DNA of 64,000 bases from Kribbella jejuensis (GCF_006715085.1 NZ_VFMM01000001.1:3906001-3970000); one strand, 5' to 3'; positions 1 through 9,678 are shown, numbered from the stretch's first letter. Program-made: numbers and translations. Notes: generated by a model not told the origin, from the letters alone.

Positions 1-728
<728 letters not shown>

Positions 729-732
729 GCTT

Positions 733-824
733 CCTCCCTACGCCGGAATTACCCGAGTCAGGTTCAGCGGTCGGCGACGGCTCAGTCGCCCTCTCAGCCC
801 ACTTCCTGCGAGCTCCCGCGGACA
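733..824 (-). promoter_or_regulatory. TPP riboswitch (THI element)
   Basis: On the minus strand the conserved core GGGCTGAGAGGG (about 789-800) and GAACCTGACTCGGGTAAT with the closing GCGTAGGGA (about 735-765) are both present, with a variable hairpin between them. This is the standard thiamine pyrophosphate aptamer. Its 3' helix contains the thiS ribosome-binding site, which points to control of translation initiation rather than termination. Confidence 0.93.
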
Positions 825-841
825 GCATCGACTGTAACTCA

Positions 842-870
842 CCCTCCCGGCCTTTTCAGCGCCGGGAGGG
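842..870 (-). terminator. Hairpin after the glycoside hydrolase gene
   Basis: A perfect 9-bp stem, CCCTCCCGG / CCGGGAGGG (842-850 and 862-870), lies 13 bases past the stop of the glycoside hydrolase. There is no T-tract, as is common for GC-rich actinobacterial terminators. It also separates that gene from the thi riboswitch. Confidence 0.65.
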
Positions 871-882
871 TGACGTGGACAG

Positions 883-3441
883 CTACGGGGTGGTGATCGA
901 GGTGACCGTTGCTCCGGAGATGTAGGTCGGCCAAACACCCACGGTGACGGTGATCTGGCCGTTCGCGTTCGGCGTCTGCGTAGTGGTCAGTCCGTACAGG
1001 CTGGTGACTTGCACCGGGCCGGTGGCGTTGACCGTGACGGTCGTGTTCGAACCGCTGGCGGCCCAGATCGCGCGGAACGGCGTACCGTCTCCTGCTGCGT
1101 ACACCTGGTCGATCAGCCCGTTCCCCGGGTACTCCTTGCCGAGGAACGTCGCGCCGCGGAGTTGCCGCGCCGCCGTGGCGTAGGCGACGTACGACGGTTT
1201 CGGGGTGTAGGCGCCGAGCGCGTCGGCTTCGTTGTGGATCAGGCCGAAGTTGTTCTCCTGGGCCGCCGGGTTGGTGCCGTCGTTCTTGAAGTCGTACATG
1301 TAGAAGCGGTCGACGTCGTGGCCGGGGACGTTGAGCATCTCGCGGGCCATGTACATCGCCTGCGTCGGCTCGGACACGGGTGCCGCGCTGCCGGCGCCGG
1401 TGTACCAACCGGCCTCGGTGATCCAGACCGGCTTGTCCACGCCGCCGTTGTACTGCCGGATCGTCGCCCGCACCTGGTCGATGAACGTGCCGAGGCTCTC
1501 CGGCGCGTTCAGGTAGTTGTACGGGTGCACCGACACGACGTCGAGGTACTTCAGCCCGCCGAGCTGGCAGAACTGCTGGAACCACGCCTGCTGGGTGACG
1601 TCGGTGTCACCGCCGCCCACGATCGTCAGGCCCGGGTGGTTCGCCTTCAGCTTCGGATACGTTGCCTTGAGCAACGCAAGGTAGCTGTCCGGGGTGAAGT
1701 TCGACGGGCCGGCGGCGTTCACGTCCCACTCGTTCCAGATCGCCAGGTTCTGGACCTGCGGGTACTGCGTCGCCAGTTTGTCCGCGTAGTTCGCGAACCC
1801 GGCCCGGCCGGCGTCGGTGAACGGCGCGTCGACGTCGTTGCCCGCCACGTCGTCGTACTTCGCGTTGCCGTAGTCCGCGATCAGCAGCGGGTCGAGCCCG
1901 TTGGACTGGAACGACTGCAGGTACGACGTGTACTTCGCCGGGAAGCTGTACGTGCCGACGGTGGTCTCGATGGCCGACCAGTACGCCTCGTCGCGCGCGG
2001 TCCGCGCCCCGGACTGGACGAGCAGCGGCATCGGGTCCGTGCTCCACGTGCCGGCGAAGTGCGTACCCGCTCCTTGGTACGTCGGGGAGGTGGTGACGGC
2101 GACCGCGTCGACGTTGACGGATGCCGTCGTACCGCCGCCGTTGATCGCGCTCTTGTCCAGCGTCAGCGTGATCGCCTTCGCCGGCCCGTGCCAGATCCCG
2201 TCGTCCGCGCCGCCGAAGTGCAGGTAGCCGCTGCCGGTGTCGAACCTGGTGACGTTCAACTGCTGCCACGCCGTACCCGAAATGGCGAGCCGTTGCTGAT
2301 GCACCTGACCTGTCGCATCGGTCACGCGCAGCCCGAGCGACGAGAGCTGGCTCGATTTCACCCACAGGCTAAGGGATTTGGCGTCGATCGGTACGAACGT
2401 CCGCTGCACCGCGACGTAGTTTCCGCCGCCGGAGAAGTCGCCGCTGAGCTTGGCGGACTGGGCGCCGGCGTGCGAGGAAGCGGTGTCGTAGGTGAGGCTG
2501 CCGGTCGCGCCCGGGAACTCGCTGCCCGGGTAGAACGACCAGCCCTCCGCGGCGCTCTCGTAGTCGCCGAGCGGCGTCGTCGGCGTGGACGCGAGCGTGT
2601 TGAGCGTCAGGTCGTCGAGGTTGACGCTGCTGTTCGTCGCGCCGCTGATCGCGCCCTTGTCCAGCACGATCTCGATCGACTTCGCCGGACTGTGCCAGAC
2701 GCCATCGTTCGCTCCGCCGAAATGGGTGTACTGCTTGCCGCCGTCGAACTTCGTGACGCTCAGCGGCTGCCAGTCGGTTGCGCCCGACAACGTCAGCCGC
2801 TGCTGGTGGACCTGCCCGGTCGAGTCGGTGATGCGGAACGTGAGGAACGACAGGTTCGGCGTCTTCGCCCAGAAGCTCACGCTGCTCGCGGCTACTTGTG
2901 GCAGCGTCCGGTTGACACTGACGTACGCACCGCCGGCGCTGAAGTTGCCGGACAGCTTGCCGGAGCTGCTGCCGGAGTGGTCGTCGGTCGTGTCGAGCGC
3001 GAAGCTTCCGGTGGCGCCGGGGTATTCGCTGCCCGGGTAGAAGGTCCAGCCCTCGGCAGTGTTCTCGAAGTCGCCGACGCGGCTGGTGCTCAGGCCCGCG
3101 ACGGGCGCCGTACTGAGCGGGCTGAGAATGGCGAACGTCGTCTGAGCGGTCGCCGTACCGGCCTGGACGGTCAGCTTGTACCAGCCGCGGGTGGTGACCG
3201 ACACCTGGAGCGTGCCGGCCGCGGCCTGGCTGCCGGTGGCGACGACGGTGCCGTTGACGTCGGCGGCCGACCAAGTGACGGACGCGGCGTCGGTGTTCAG
3301 GCCGACCTTGACCGGCTGGCCATCGGTGAACACGTTGCCGAGGGTGATCGGGGTGAGCGCAAGGGTCGCGGCGTGGGCGGGGGTGATGGTGCCGATGGTG
3401 ATGAGTAGCGCTGCGAAGGCGAGCGCAAGGGTACGTCGCAT
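883..3441 (-). CDS. Secreted glycoside hydrolase, two tandem binding modules plus clan GH-A barrel
   Basis: This 852-residue exported enzyme probably hydrolyses a plant or microbial polysaccharide. The start at 3441 is preferred because CAGGAG lies 5 bases upstream and the product opens with a clean signal peptide ending AHA. An Ig-like segment follows, then two copies of a roughly 160-residue beta-sandwich (each with AEGWxFYPGSExPGATGS, TDxTGQVHQQRL and HFGGAxDGxWH). The C-terminal TIM barrel has WNEW (acid/base Glu) and VWITEAGW (nucleophile Glu), the clan GH-A signature. The closest families may be GH39 or GH5-like, but sequence alone does not fix family or substrate. A LacI-type palindrome sits about 55 bases upstream, so sugar-controlled expression is likely. 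Confidence 0.85.
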   Translation of the reverse strand: MRRTLALAFAALLITIGTITPAHAATLALTPITLGNVFTDGQPVKVGLNTDAASVTWSAADVNGTVVATGSQAAAGTLQVSVTTRGWYKLTVQAGTATAQTTFAILSPLSTAPVAGLSTSRVGDFENTAEGWTFYPGSEYPGATGSFALDTTDDHSGSSSGKLSGNFSAGGAYVSVNRTLPQVAASSVSFWAKTPNLSFLTFRITDSTGQVHQQRLTLSGATDWQPLSVTKFDGGKQYTHFGGANDGVWHSPAKSIEIVLDKGAISGATNSSVNLDDLTLNTLASTPTTPLGDYESAAEGWSFYPGSEFPGATGSLTYDTASSHAGAQSAKLSGDFSGGGNYVAVQRTFVPIDAKSLSLWVKSSQLSSLGLRVTDATGQVHQQRLAISGTAWQQLNVTRFDTGSGYLHFGGADDGIWHGPAKAITLTLDKSAINGGGTTASVNVDAVAVTTSPTYQGAGTHFAGTWSTDPMPLLVQSGARTARDEAYWSAIETTVGTYSFPAKYTSYLQSFQSNGLDPLLIADYGNAKYDDVAGNDVDAPFTDAGRAGFANYADKLATQYPQVQNLAIWNEWDVNAAGPSNFTPDSYLALLKATYPKLKANHPGLTIVGGGDTDVTQQAWFQQFCQLGGLKYLDVVSVHPYNYLNAPESLGTFIDQVRATIRQYNGGVDKPVWITEAGWYTGAGSAAPVSEPTQAMYMAREMLNVPGHDVDRFYMYDFKNDGTNPAAQENNFGLIHNEADALGAYTPKPSYVAYATAARQLRGATFLGKEYPGNGLIDQVYAAGDGTPFRAIWAASGSNTTVTVNATGPVQVTSLYGLTTTQTPNANGQITVTVGVWPTYISGATVTSITTP

Positions 3442-3495
3442 GCCGACTCCTGTTTCAGGGCGAGGGCGGATCATGGGACGTCGGCTGCCACGACG

Positions 3496-3515
3496 TTGCG
3501 AAATCGCTTTCGCAA
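3496..3515. promoter_or_regulatory. LacI-family operator-like palindrome
   Basis: The inverted repeat TTGCGAAA-TCGC-TTTCGCAA has perfect 8-bp arms and lies between the glycoside hydrolase start and the end of the regulator gene at 3540. The GAAAnCGnTTTC core is typical of LacI-family operators for sugar-utilisation genes in actinobacteria. The cognate regulator is not in this window. Confidence 0.7.
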
Positions 3516-3539
3516 GCGTGCCGTTAGGTTACAGCGGTG

Positions 3540-4487
3540 TCAACGGCTCAGGTCGGTCCCGGTCAGCAGCGCGGCGAGTTCGGTCGGGCGGTAGAGGACC
3601 TGCTTGCCGATGCGCTGCGGTTCCACGAGGCCGGTACGGCGCAGCAGTTGGAGGTGTTGGCTGACGGCGGACGGGGTCACCTGGAGCTCGCCGGCCAGGT
3701 CAGTCGTGGTGCGGGGGTGGGTCAGTAGATCGAGGATGCGGGCTCTCGGCGTACCGATCAGTTGAGCGAGGTCCTGGTGGGACGGGGGCTCGGCTACCGA
3801 CCACAGGTTCGCCTGGCCGCGCGGCGGGTAGCCGAGCAGCGGGTCGGCGCCAGGGTCGAACGGGATGACTGCGTGTGGTCCGAAGAGCGTCGGTTGGAGT
3901 ACCAGTCCGCGTCCGTTGATCTTTTCGGTACGGCTAATGGCTGCCACACGGTCGACCTTGAGGAGCCCGTCGGCGTACGTGATGGCGGGGCCGAGCCCGT
4001 TGAGCATGGCGCCGGTGCCGTACTGCGTGAGGACGTGGCCGCGGTAGCTGATGTCTGCGGAGAGCAGGGTGCGCATGCGACTCCAGTACGGCGCCATCAT
4101 CGTCTGCCAGTAGTGCTTCAGTGCTTCGACGACAGTTGTTGTGCTGAGGCCTTCCGGGAGCTCGCCGTGTACTGCCGCGAGCTGCTCGTTGAACGTGTCG
4201 GGGTCGACGTTGGCGATGATGTCCAACTCGTCGGTGAGCTGCGTGAGCGGCGACGTCGGCCGCGGCGTGAGGAAGTCCGGACTCCCCATGGTGTCGTTGA
4301 CCAGCCACCGCAGTACGTCCCAGTCGAGCTCTTGGAGTTTTGGCTGTACGGCCCGCACCCACCCGAGCTGTAACGGGAACCGCCCCGGATCGCGTAACGC
4401 CCGCAGCGACAACACCATCTCCGCCACCGGCGAAACCGCAAACCGTACGTCAGCCAAATCCTCCGAGTCCAAGACGTACGTCAGCAT
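3540..4487 (-). CDS. DUF5937/ArsR-type winged-helix regulator
   Basis: This 315-residue protein has a DUF5937-like N-terminal region (MLTYVLDSEDLADVRFAVSPVAEM onward) and an ArsR winged helix near its end (LIGTPRARILDLL, TTDLAGELQVTPSAVSQHLQLLRRTGLVEPQRIGKQVLYRPT). Upstream in-frame residues have non-coding composition, so the ATG at 4487 is taken as the start. It is divergent from the PPOX-fold gene at 4588, which it may control. The inducer is unknown, and there is no cysteine metal site. Confidence 0.8.
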   Translation of the reverse strand: MLTYVLDSEDLADVRFAVSPVAEMVLSLRALRDPGRFPLQLGWVRAVQPKLQELDWDVLRWLVNDTMGSPDFLTPRPTSPLTQLTDELDIIANVDPDTFNEQLAAVHGELPEGLSTTTVVEALKHYWQTMMAPYWSRMRTLLSADISYRGHVLTQYGTGAMLNGLGPAITYADGLLKVDRVAAISRTEKINGRGLVLQPTLFGPHAVIPFDPGADPLLGYPPRGQANLWSVAEPPSHQDLAQLIGTPRARILDLLTHPRTTTDLAGELQVTPSAVSQHLQLLRRTGLVEPQRIGKQVLYRPTELAALLTGTDLSR

Positions 4488-4587
4488 GCACGAAGTATGG
4501 GCCCCGGCTGGTGCCCCAGCGCCTACTGCCGGGCACCTCCTCGCCACCAGCCCGGATCCTGTCGGTGGCGTCTGAGAGGCTGCCGAC

Positions 4588-5007
4588 ATGGGCTTTCGAA
4601 CGATGGACAACGACGAAATGGCCGACTTCCTCGCGCGCCCGCTGGTAGCGGTGTTCGCGATCGATGATCCGGGCTGGTCACCACACGTGACACCGGTCTG
4701 GTTCCACCACCTGCCCGACACCAACCGCTTCCAGGTGATGACGCCTGGGCGGTCCAAGAAGACCAGGTTGTTCCGCTCCGGCTCCGGCCAACTCTCCCTC
4801 TCAATCCAAACCGCCGACGGCCCAACCGCCTCCTACGTCAACATGCAGGGCACCGCCGAGCTCCTGCCCCTCGACGACAAGCTGCTGCACGCGATGGTCG
4901 AGAAGTACCTCCAGCCGGCAGACCGAGCCGCCTACCTAGCCAACCCACCCGAAGACTCAATGTTCAACATCACCCCCCGCCGCATCACCACCGGCGTGAT
5001 CAGCTGA
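4588..5007 (+). CDS. PPOX-class flavin/F420-binding split-barrel protein
   Basis: This 139-residue protein matches the pyridoxamine 5'-phosphate oxidase-like fold: a N-terminal LARPLVAVFAIDDPGWSPHVTPVWF strand pair, then VMTPGRSKKTRLFRSG and a later TASYVNMQGTAELLP strand. Many actinobacterial members use F420 as cofactor; which cofactor applies here cannot be told. It is divergent from the DUF5937/ArsR regulator with about 100 bases between starts. A second in-frame ATG lies 15 bases downstream. Confidence 0.8.
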   Translation: MGFRTMDNDEMADFLARPLVAVFAIDDPGWSPHVTPVWFHHLPDTNRFQVMTPGRSKKTRLFRSGSGQLSLSIQTADGPTASYVNMQGTAELLPLDDKLLHAMVEKYLQPADRAAYLANPPEDSMFNITPRRITTGVIS

Positions 5008-5037
5008 CATTCCACCACCCTGTCCCGTCGTACTCGC

Positions 5038-5520
5038 ATGATCTCCGTCGACGAGTACGTCCTGGACCCAACCCGAACCCGAATCGCCTTCACCGCCACC
5101 CACCGCTGGGGCACCCGCGTCCACGGCCACTTCACCACCTTCGAGGGCGGCACCCGCGCGGGCAACCCCTGGCTGACCGTCCAACTAGACAGCCTGGACA
5201 CCGCCAACCCCCGCCGAGACACCCAACTCCGAAGAGACTTCTTCGACACGAAGTCCCACCCGACGATGACCTTCGAAACAACCTCGATCACACAGGTTTC
5301 CACGTCCCGCTACGACGTCACGGGCAACCTCACGATCCGCGGCGACACGCACCCCCTGACGATCCCCTTCACCGTCACCGAAACCCCCGAAACCCTCCAA
5401 GCCACCGCCACAACCACGCTCAACCGCCACACCTGGCACACCAACTGGAACACCTTCACCACAGCCCTCGTACGCCCAACCGTGGTGATCGACCTAGCAG
5501 TGACCGCGACCCACCGCTAG
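5038..5520 (+). CDS. YceI-family lipocalin-like protein
   Basis: This 160-residue protein has the YceI beta-barrel pattern: LDPTRTRIAFTATHRWGTRVHGHF, the paired LDSLDTANPRRDTQLRRDFFDTKSHPTMTFETT block, and VTGNLTIRGDTHPLTIPFTV. The fold binds polyisoprenoid or other hydrophobic ligands. No signal peptide is visible, so it should be cytosolic. It lies 30 bases after the PPOX gene on the same strand and is probably cotranscribed. The ligand is unknown. Confidence 0.88.
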   Translation: MISVDEYVLDPTRTRIAFTATHRWGTRVHGHFTTFEGGTRAGNPWLTVQLDSLDTANPRRDTQLRRDFFDTKSHPTMTFETTSITQVSTSRYDVTGNLTIRGDTHPLTIPFTVTETPETLQATATTTLNRHTWHTNWNTFTTALVRPTVVIDLAVTATHR

Positions 5521-5582
5521 CAGATCGATCGGCTCTTCGGATGGCGCGAGCCCTGGTCCTGTGAGTTCAACGGAGCGGACCG

Positions 5583-6266
5583 CTACTCGCAAGCGATGCC
5601 GTCGTGGTCGGCGTCGAGCCGGTAGATGTCGGTACCGATCACCCTGATCGGACCTTGGACGTACTCGGGCCCGTTCCCACTGCCTCCCGCGCAGTCCACA
5701 TCGCTCGCGATCGGTACACAGCCGGAGTAGTTCGGATCGCAGTCGCTCGACTGCGCCGGCTCGTCCACCTTCGTTCCCACGACCACCACCTGCGTCCGCG
5801 GCTCCTTCGCCACCTCCTGCCGAACGAGGCGCTTGGCCGTCTGCACGCCGTCCACGTACGTCACCTGGTACGTCAACCGCCGCGTCCCATCGACCCCCGC
5901 CGTACGCACCCTCTTCTCACCCGTGGCCAACGAGTCATCCGTCACCGTCCGCTTCTTGAACGGAATCACCCGAAACTCCACGACCTCTTCGGTCGTGGTC
6001 ATCTTCGCCTTCGGCGTAACCGGCCCCACGCTCCCCACCGACGGCTTGCTACTCACCGGCGGCGCACTGCTGGCCGGCGGCGAGACCACGACCCGCGTAC
6101 TGACCAACCCCGCCGGCTCACCCACCGTCGACTCTCCCTCGCCCGCCCCACACCCCCCGGCGAGCACCACAACCGCAACCGCCCCCAACGCAACCCGCAC
6201 CAACACCACGATCCGTCCCCCCCGCCGTCGGTTCCCCCCCGCGGCAGACTCACCCAGACCCGGCAT
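5583..6266 (-). CDS. Putative lipoprotein with G5 and Excalibur domains
   Basis: The ATG at 6266 gives 227 residues. A basic stretch and hydrophobic helix end in VVVLAGGCG, a plausible lipobox, so the protein is probably anchored outside the membrane. A G5 domain (TTTEEVVEFRVIPFKKRTVTDDSLATGEKRVRTAGVDG and on) is followed by a C-terminal Excalibur calcium-binding motif ending LDADHDGIACE. Such proteins act in cell-wall binding or secreted nuclease complexes; there is no nuclease domain here. In-frame codons upstream of 6266 look non-coding (tryptophan/glycine rich). Confidence 0.8.
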   Translation of the reverse strand: MPGLGESAAGGNRRRGGRIVVLVRVALGAVAVVVLAGGCGAGEGESTVGEPAGLVSTRVVVSPPASSAPPVSSKPSVGSVGPVTPKAKMTTTEEVVEFRVIPFKKRTVTDDSLATGEKRVRTAGVDGTRRLTYQVTYVDGVQTAKRLVRQEVAKEPRTQVVVVGTKVDEPAQSSDCDPNYSGCVPIASDVDCAGGSGNGPEYVQGPIRVIGTDIYRLDADHDGIACE

Positions 6267-6381
6267 CCCCAGCCGAATTCCGATCTGTACCACCACCCAC
6301 CCCCACCCGCAACCCCTCACCCCGGCCCCCCACCAAGCAATCCCCACCCAAACCTGACACACTGTTCCCCTCACCAACTGA

Positions 6382-6457
6382 GGGCCTCTAGCTCAACTGG
6401 CAGAGCAGCGGACTTTTAATCCGCGGGTTGTGGGTTCGAGTCCCACGGGGCCTACCA
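6382..6457 (+). tRNA. tRNA-Lys (anticodon TTT)
   Basis: A full cloverleaf can be folded: acceptor GGGCCTC with GGGGCCT (two G-T pairs), D arm GCTC/GAGC, anticodon arm GCGGA-CTTTTAA-TCCGC with anticodon TTT, T arm GTGGG-TTCGAGT-CCCAC, discriminator A and an encoded CCA. Its 3' half is the integration site of the element that follows, and the inserted DNA keeps the tRNA complete. Confidence 0.96.
6418..6457 (+). repeat. attL: 40-bp direct repeat in tRNA-Lys 3' end
   Basis: This 40-bp segment runs from the anticodon stem through the CCA and is repeated exactly at 21068-21107. An integrase gene ending 43 bases away identifies it as the left attachment site. Confidence 0.93.
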
Positions 6458-6499
6458 AAACCGCAGGTCAGAGCACACATGACCGCGGCTACCACCCTC

Positions 6500-7717
6500 T
6501 CAGCCCACACTTTTGCCACCCTTTTGCTCGTCAGGTTGCCCTCCGGGACCAGTGCCGAGGACGGCGTTGAGGGCCTCGACGGCACCAGCGTTGCGGATCT
6601 TTCGACCGAGGTATCCGTCCTGCGTCATCGAGACTCGGCTGTGCCCGAGCTGGTCTGCGATCTGCCGTGCCGAATGGCCGGCGTCGTCCAGCAGGGTCGC
6701 GAGCGTCTTCCGGAAGTTGTGTGACTTGACCCACTCCAGCGATTCGATCTCGGCTCGCACTTTGCGGAGATCCCGGAGCGTGTTGTTCGGGTCGCGGAAT
6801 CCGCCGATGCTGTTCGGGAACACCGGCCAATCGAGCTTCACGCCTGCTGAGAATCGGCGACGGAGCATATCCTGAGCCCGATCAGGAAGACCGAGTGTCC
6901 GCTCTCCAGCCTCAGACTTGGTCACGCCCCGGAGAAGGCCCTGCCCCGTCACCCGACCAATCGTCCAGTCGATATCGACCACGCCAGCCGACAGGTCTAC
7001 GTCGGCCCAGATGAGCGCCAGAGCTTCGCCGATCCGAACGCCGGTACTGAGCATGAACAGGCTCAAGTCGGGAATGTCCGACTTCACAGCGCGCTCGTTC
7101 TCCGAGACGGACTTCAGCCACAACTCGACTTGTTCAACGGTTAGGGATCGTGCGAGCTTCTTCCTACGTGAACTCTCGATCCGCCGAATCTCACGTACGG
7201 GGTTGGCATCAAGCGGTCCGCTTCGAACAGCCAAGCCCATCACGCCGGACGTGACGCTCCTGCAGAGCTTGGCGGTCGGGACCCCGGATTTCGCCTTGAC
7301 CTTGTGGATGAACGTGTCCACGCGAGCGGTGGTCACCTCAGCGAGCCGCAGTTCTCCGAGCGCCGGACGAACATGCTTCTTCAACACGGACTTGTAGCTT
7401 TGCACAGTCCGCGGTGATCGAGATCCGTCCTGCACGAGTTCATCGATCTCTTGGACCCACGCGTCGGCGACCTCGTTGAAGCGGTGGTTCGGCGTCCACG
7501 TACCAGCCTTGCCCATCTTGGCACGCTCTCGCAGGGCGTTCTGCAGCTTGGATGTTGCAGCACCCTTGGTCCTACCGCGCCTTTCGACACGAACGATCTC
7601 ACCATTGAAATCCCGAAAGTTGGCAATCGCACGGTGTGCCTTGCGGCCCTTGGAGTCGATCACCTCGTGCGTTCGGATCTGTCCCCAGGTCCCGATGGGG
7701 AGCGGCTCTCTAGCCAT
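6500..7717 (-). CDS. int: Tyrosine-family site-specific integrase
   Basis: This 405-residue recombinase integrates and excises the element at tRNA-Lys. An AP2-like arm-binding N-terminus precedes a core-binding SAM-like domain (about 75-160). The catalytic residues are R228 (STGVRIGEAL), H333 and R336 (SHNFRKT), H359 (LGHSR) and nucleophile Y369 (DGYLGR). The ATG at 7717 was chosen because it lies 2 bases past the xis stop; upstream in-frame codons overlap xis. The 3' end faces attL, as in pSAM2-type elements. Confidence 0.95.
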   Translation of the reverse strand: MAREPLPIGTWGQIRTHEVIDSKGRKAHRAIANFRDFNGEIVRVERRGRTKGAATSKLQNALRERAKMGKAGTWTPNHRFNEVADAWVQEIDELVQDGSRSPRTVQSYKSVLKKHVRPALGELRLAEVTTARVDTFIHKVKAKSGVPTAKLCRSVTSGVMGLAVRSGPLDANPVREIRRIESSRRKKLARSLTVEQVELWLKSVSENERAVKSDIPDLSLFMLSTGVRIGEALALIWADVDLSAGVVDIDWTIGRVTGQGLLRGVTKSEAGERTLGLPDRAQDMLRRRFSAGVKLDWPVFPNSIGGFRDPNNTLRDLRKVRAEIESLEWVKSHNFRKTLATLLDDAGHSARQIADQLGHSRVSMTQDGYLGRKIRNAGAVEALNAVLGTGPGGQPDEQKGGKSVG

Positions 7718-7719
7718 GA

Positions 7720-7917
7720 CTACGCAGCCCCGTCGAGCGACTTGAGCCAGCCGTACACGACTTCCTGTTGGTAGCGAACGTATCGACCGATGCGAACGCC
7801 TTTCGGGCCATACCCAGTCGTACGCCACTTGTACAGGGTCGGCACCGGTACGCCGAGGAACTCGGACAGGTCCTCGATGCTCCACAGCCGATCGTCTCGA
7901 TGCTTCGGCACAGACAC
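7720..7917 (-). CDS. xis: Excisionase / MerR-like helix-turn-helix protein
   Basis: This 65-residue protein has the winged-helix excisionase pattern LWSIEDLSEFLGVPVPTLYKWRTTGYGPKGVRIGRYVRY. The start is a GTG at 7917, 6 bases after a perfect AGGAGG. It bends att DNA to direct the integrase toward excision. It is cotranscribed with int, and one copy of the element's 16-bp palindrome abuts its Shine-Dalgarno. Confidence 0.9.
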   Translation of the reverse strand: MSVPKHRDDRLWSIEDLSEFLGVPVPTLYKWRTTGYGPKGVRIGRYVRYQQEVVYGWLKSLDGAA

Positions 7918-7930
7918 TTCATTCCTCCTT

Positions 7931-7946
7931 TGACAGTTACGTGTCA
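7931..7946 (-). repeat. Element palindrome, site 1 of 9
   Basis: On the minus strand it reads TGACACGTAACTGTCA (family consensus TGACACGTAAnYGTCA). It contains the rep stop codon and ends 1 base before the xis Shine-Dalgarno. Confidence 0.85.
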
Positions 7947-9548
7947 GTCGTTGTTCTCGGCAATCAGTTCCTTGACGAGTCGTCGGTGCTCACGAGCTTT
8001 GGCCGCGGCAGTGTTGGCGAGCAGCGCGTCACCGGTCGTCTTCCAGCCGGTGCCTGCGTAGGTGAAGTTGCCGACGATGAGTGTGGTTTCTACGTCGTCG
8101 GTGTGGTCCTGAGTGCGGTGGTGGTCACGTCGCCAGTTCGCTCGTGCCTCGCGGAGGGCCTTGAGGGTGGTGGAGTACTGGCGGGATTTGGTAGAGAAGT
8201 GGCCGCCGAAGCCGAGCATGTGTGCCCACTTCTGGAGTCGGCGGTAGGAGAGGCGTCCGGAGTTCTTCGCGGCTTCGACTTCGTCCAGGTCGGATCCGGG
8301 CCGTCCGAGTCGCCAGCAGGCGTCGACCAGTCGGCCGGCATGGCTGTACTGGTTGGCGTACCGGTTGACGGTTGCCGCCGTGAGCCGCGCGGATGAGTGG
8401 CCGGTGGCTTCGGCGCCTTTGGTGGCGTATTTGGCGAGGTATCCGGCGACGGCGGTGTCGGTGATTGCGCCGTCGACGGCTTGCCGTACTGCTCGTACGT
8501 CGAGTTGGGTTCCCCAGGCGATGAGCCAGCCGTCGGAATTGTCGGGGTGCGGCAGGGACCGGAAGCGGGTGGTCTCGGCGGCACGGCGTACCGCGTCGGC
8601 GAGCATGGTGAAGGTCGCGGCGCAGACGGGGGGTTCGAGGACGGACGGGTCGAGTGGGTTGACGCCGTCGAGGCGCATGAGGGCGTGGAAGTGGGCGACG
8701 CCGCGTGCTTGCATTTCGGCGACCTTGCCGTAGGAGAGCTTGACGGTCGCGCCGTGCTTCTTGGCTTCGGTGCGGAGGATGTCTTTGGCGCGTTCCATGG
8801 TGCGTCGCCAGAGTTCGCCGGACAGGGCGTTCCAGACGACTTGGTGGTCGTGGTCGTAGCAGTCCAGGCACAGCGGTGTGCCGAGGATCTTTTCGCCGTC
8901 GCGGTGGGTCTGGTGGCAGCGCAGGTCCACGCCGTGTGGGCAGTGCTCGGGTTCGCGGCGGGGTCGGCAGGGCCGGTTCCTGATGGTCCAGTTCTGGCCG
9001 TCGCGGGTGCGGATGGAGCGGGTGCCGTGGACGGGTCCGAAGGTGGGGGCGGTGAAGGTGACGAACGCGGACGGGTGCTGGGCGACGGTGGCGGGGATGC
9101 CTTTGCCGCCTTGCAGGCCTGCTAGGACGAGTTGGTAGGTGTCGCCTCGGTAGGTCTCGGCGCAGGAGGGGCAGACGGCGGCACGGCGGTTCCCGCAGGC
9201 TTTGTAGATGACCTGTCCGGGCATGTCGTCGGTGTGGCGGGTGGAGATGATGCGGCCGGTGCGTTCGGACACGACGTGGGACTCGCCGCGTAGCCGGATG
9301 GGGGCGACGCAGCCGCCTGCGGAGGTGGTGTGTTCGAGCCAGGCGTCGTAGTCCACGGTTCGTGCGGCGCGTTGGAGGGCGTGTTCGACGGCGTTGGTCG
9401 GGGTGTTGCTGTCGCCGGCACCGGGAACAAACTTCCGGCCCGACTTCGGCTCGTGTACAGCCAGGATCTCGACACCCCCAAGGAGCCCGTTGAGCACGTC
9501 GATAGCCCTGTCGGTGCTGTCGTTGCTGGTGTCCTGCGTCGATGTCAT
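7944..9548 (-). CDS. rep: RepSA-like HUH rolling-circle replication initiator
   Basis: This 534-residue initiator nicks the element's origin after excision to start rolling-circle replication. Cysteine pairs CPSC (about 127) and CLDC (about 228) suggest structural zinc sites. The HUH metal motif is GVAHFHALMRL (H286, H288) and the tyrosine motif is VAGYLAKYATK (Y370, Y374). Size and motif order match the replication initiator family of AICEs such as pSAM2. The ATG at 9548 has an upstream GAGAGGAGG. The stop codon falls inside palindrome site 1. Confidence 0.92.
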   Translation of the reverse strand: MTSTQDTSNDSTDRAIDVLNGLLGGVEILAVHEPKSGRKFVPGAGDSNTPTNAVEHALQRAARTVDYDAWLEHTTSAGGCVAPIRLRGESHVVSERTGRIISTRHTDDMPGQVIYKACGNRRAAVCPSCAETYRGDTYQLVLAGLQGGKGIPATVAQHPSAFVTFTAPTFGPVHGTRSIRTRDGQNWTIRNRPCRPRREPEHCPHGVDLRCHQTHRDGEKILGTPLCLDCYDHDHQVVWNALSGELWRRTMERAKDILRTEAKKHGATVKLSYGKVAEMQARGVAHFHALMRLDGVNPLDPSVLEPPVCAATFTMLADAVRRAAETTRFRSLPHPDNSDGWLIAWGTQLDVRAVRQAVDGAITDTAVAGYLAKYATKGAEATGHSSARLTAATVNRYANQYSHAGRLVDACWRLGRPGSDLDEVEAAKNSGRLSYRRLQKWAHMLGFGGHFSTKSRQYSTTLKALREARANWRRDHHRTQDHTDDVETTLIVGNFTYAGTGWKTTGDALLANTAAAKAREHRRLVKELIAENND

Positions 9549-9662
9549 CTCGGGGCCTCCTCTCGAGGTATGGGCGGTGAACCGGAACTCTTGTTGTCCG
9601 GCCAGCTGATCTGCGGAGTGCTGGACGGGGTTGGAACGGGAAGATCTGCGGTTCGCCAGTGT

Positions 9663-9678
9663 TGACGGTTACGTGTCA
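9663..9678 (-). repeat. Element palindrome, site 2 of 9
   Basis: The minus strand reads TGACACGTAACCGTCA. It contains the TGA stop of the gene at 9676-9948 and lies 115 bases upstream of rep. Confidence 0.85.

Noticed and set aside
1009..3408. A 799-codon plus-strand open frame opposite the glycoside hydrolase
   Set aside because: Arg/Val-rich shadow of the real minus-strand gene, without ribosome site or family match; caused by GC-rich third positions.
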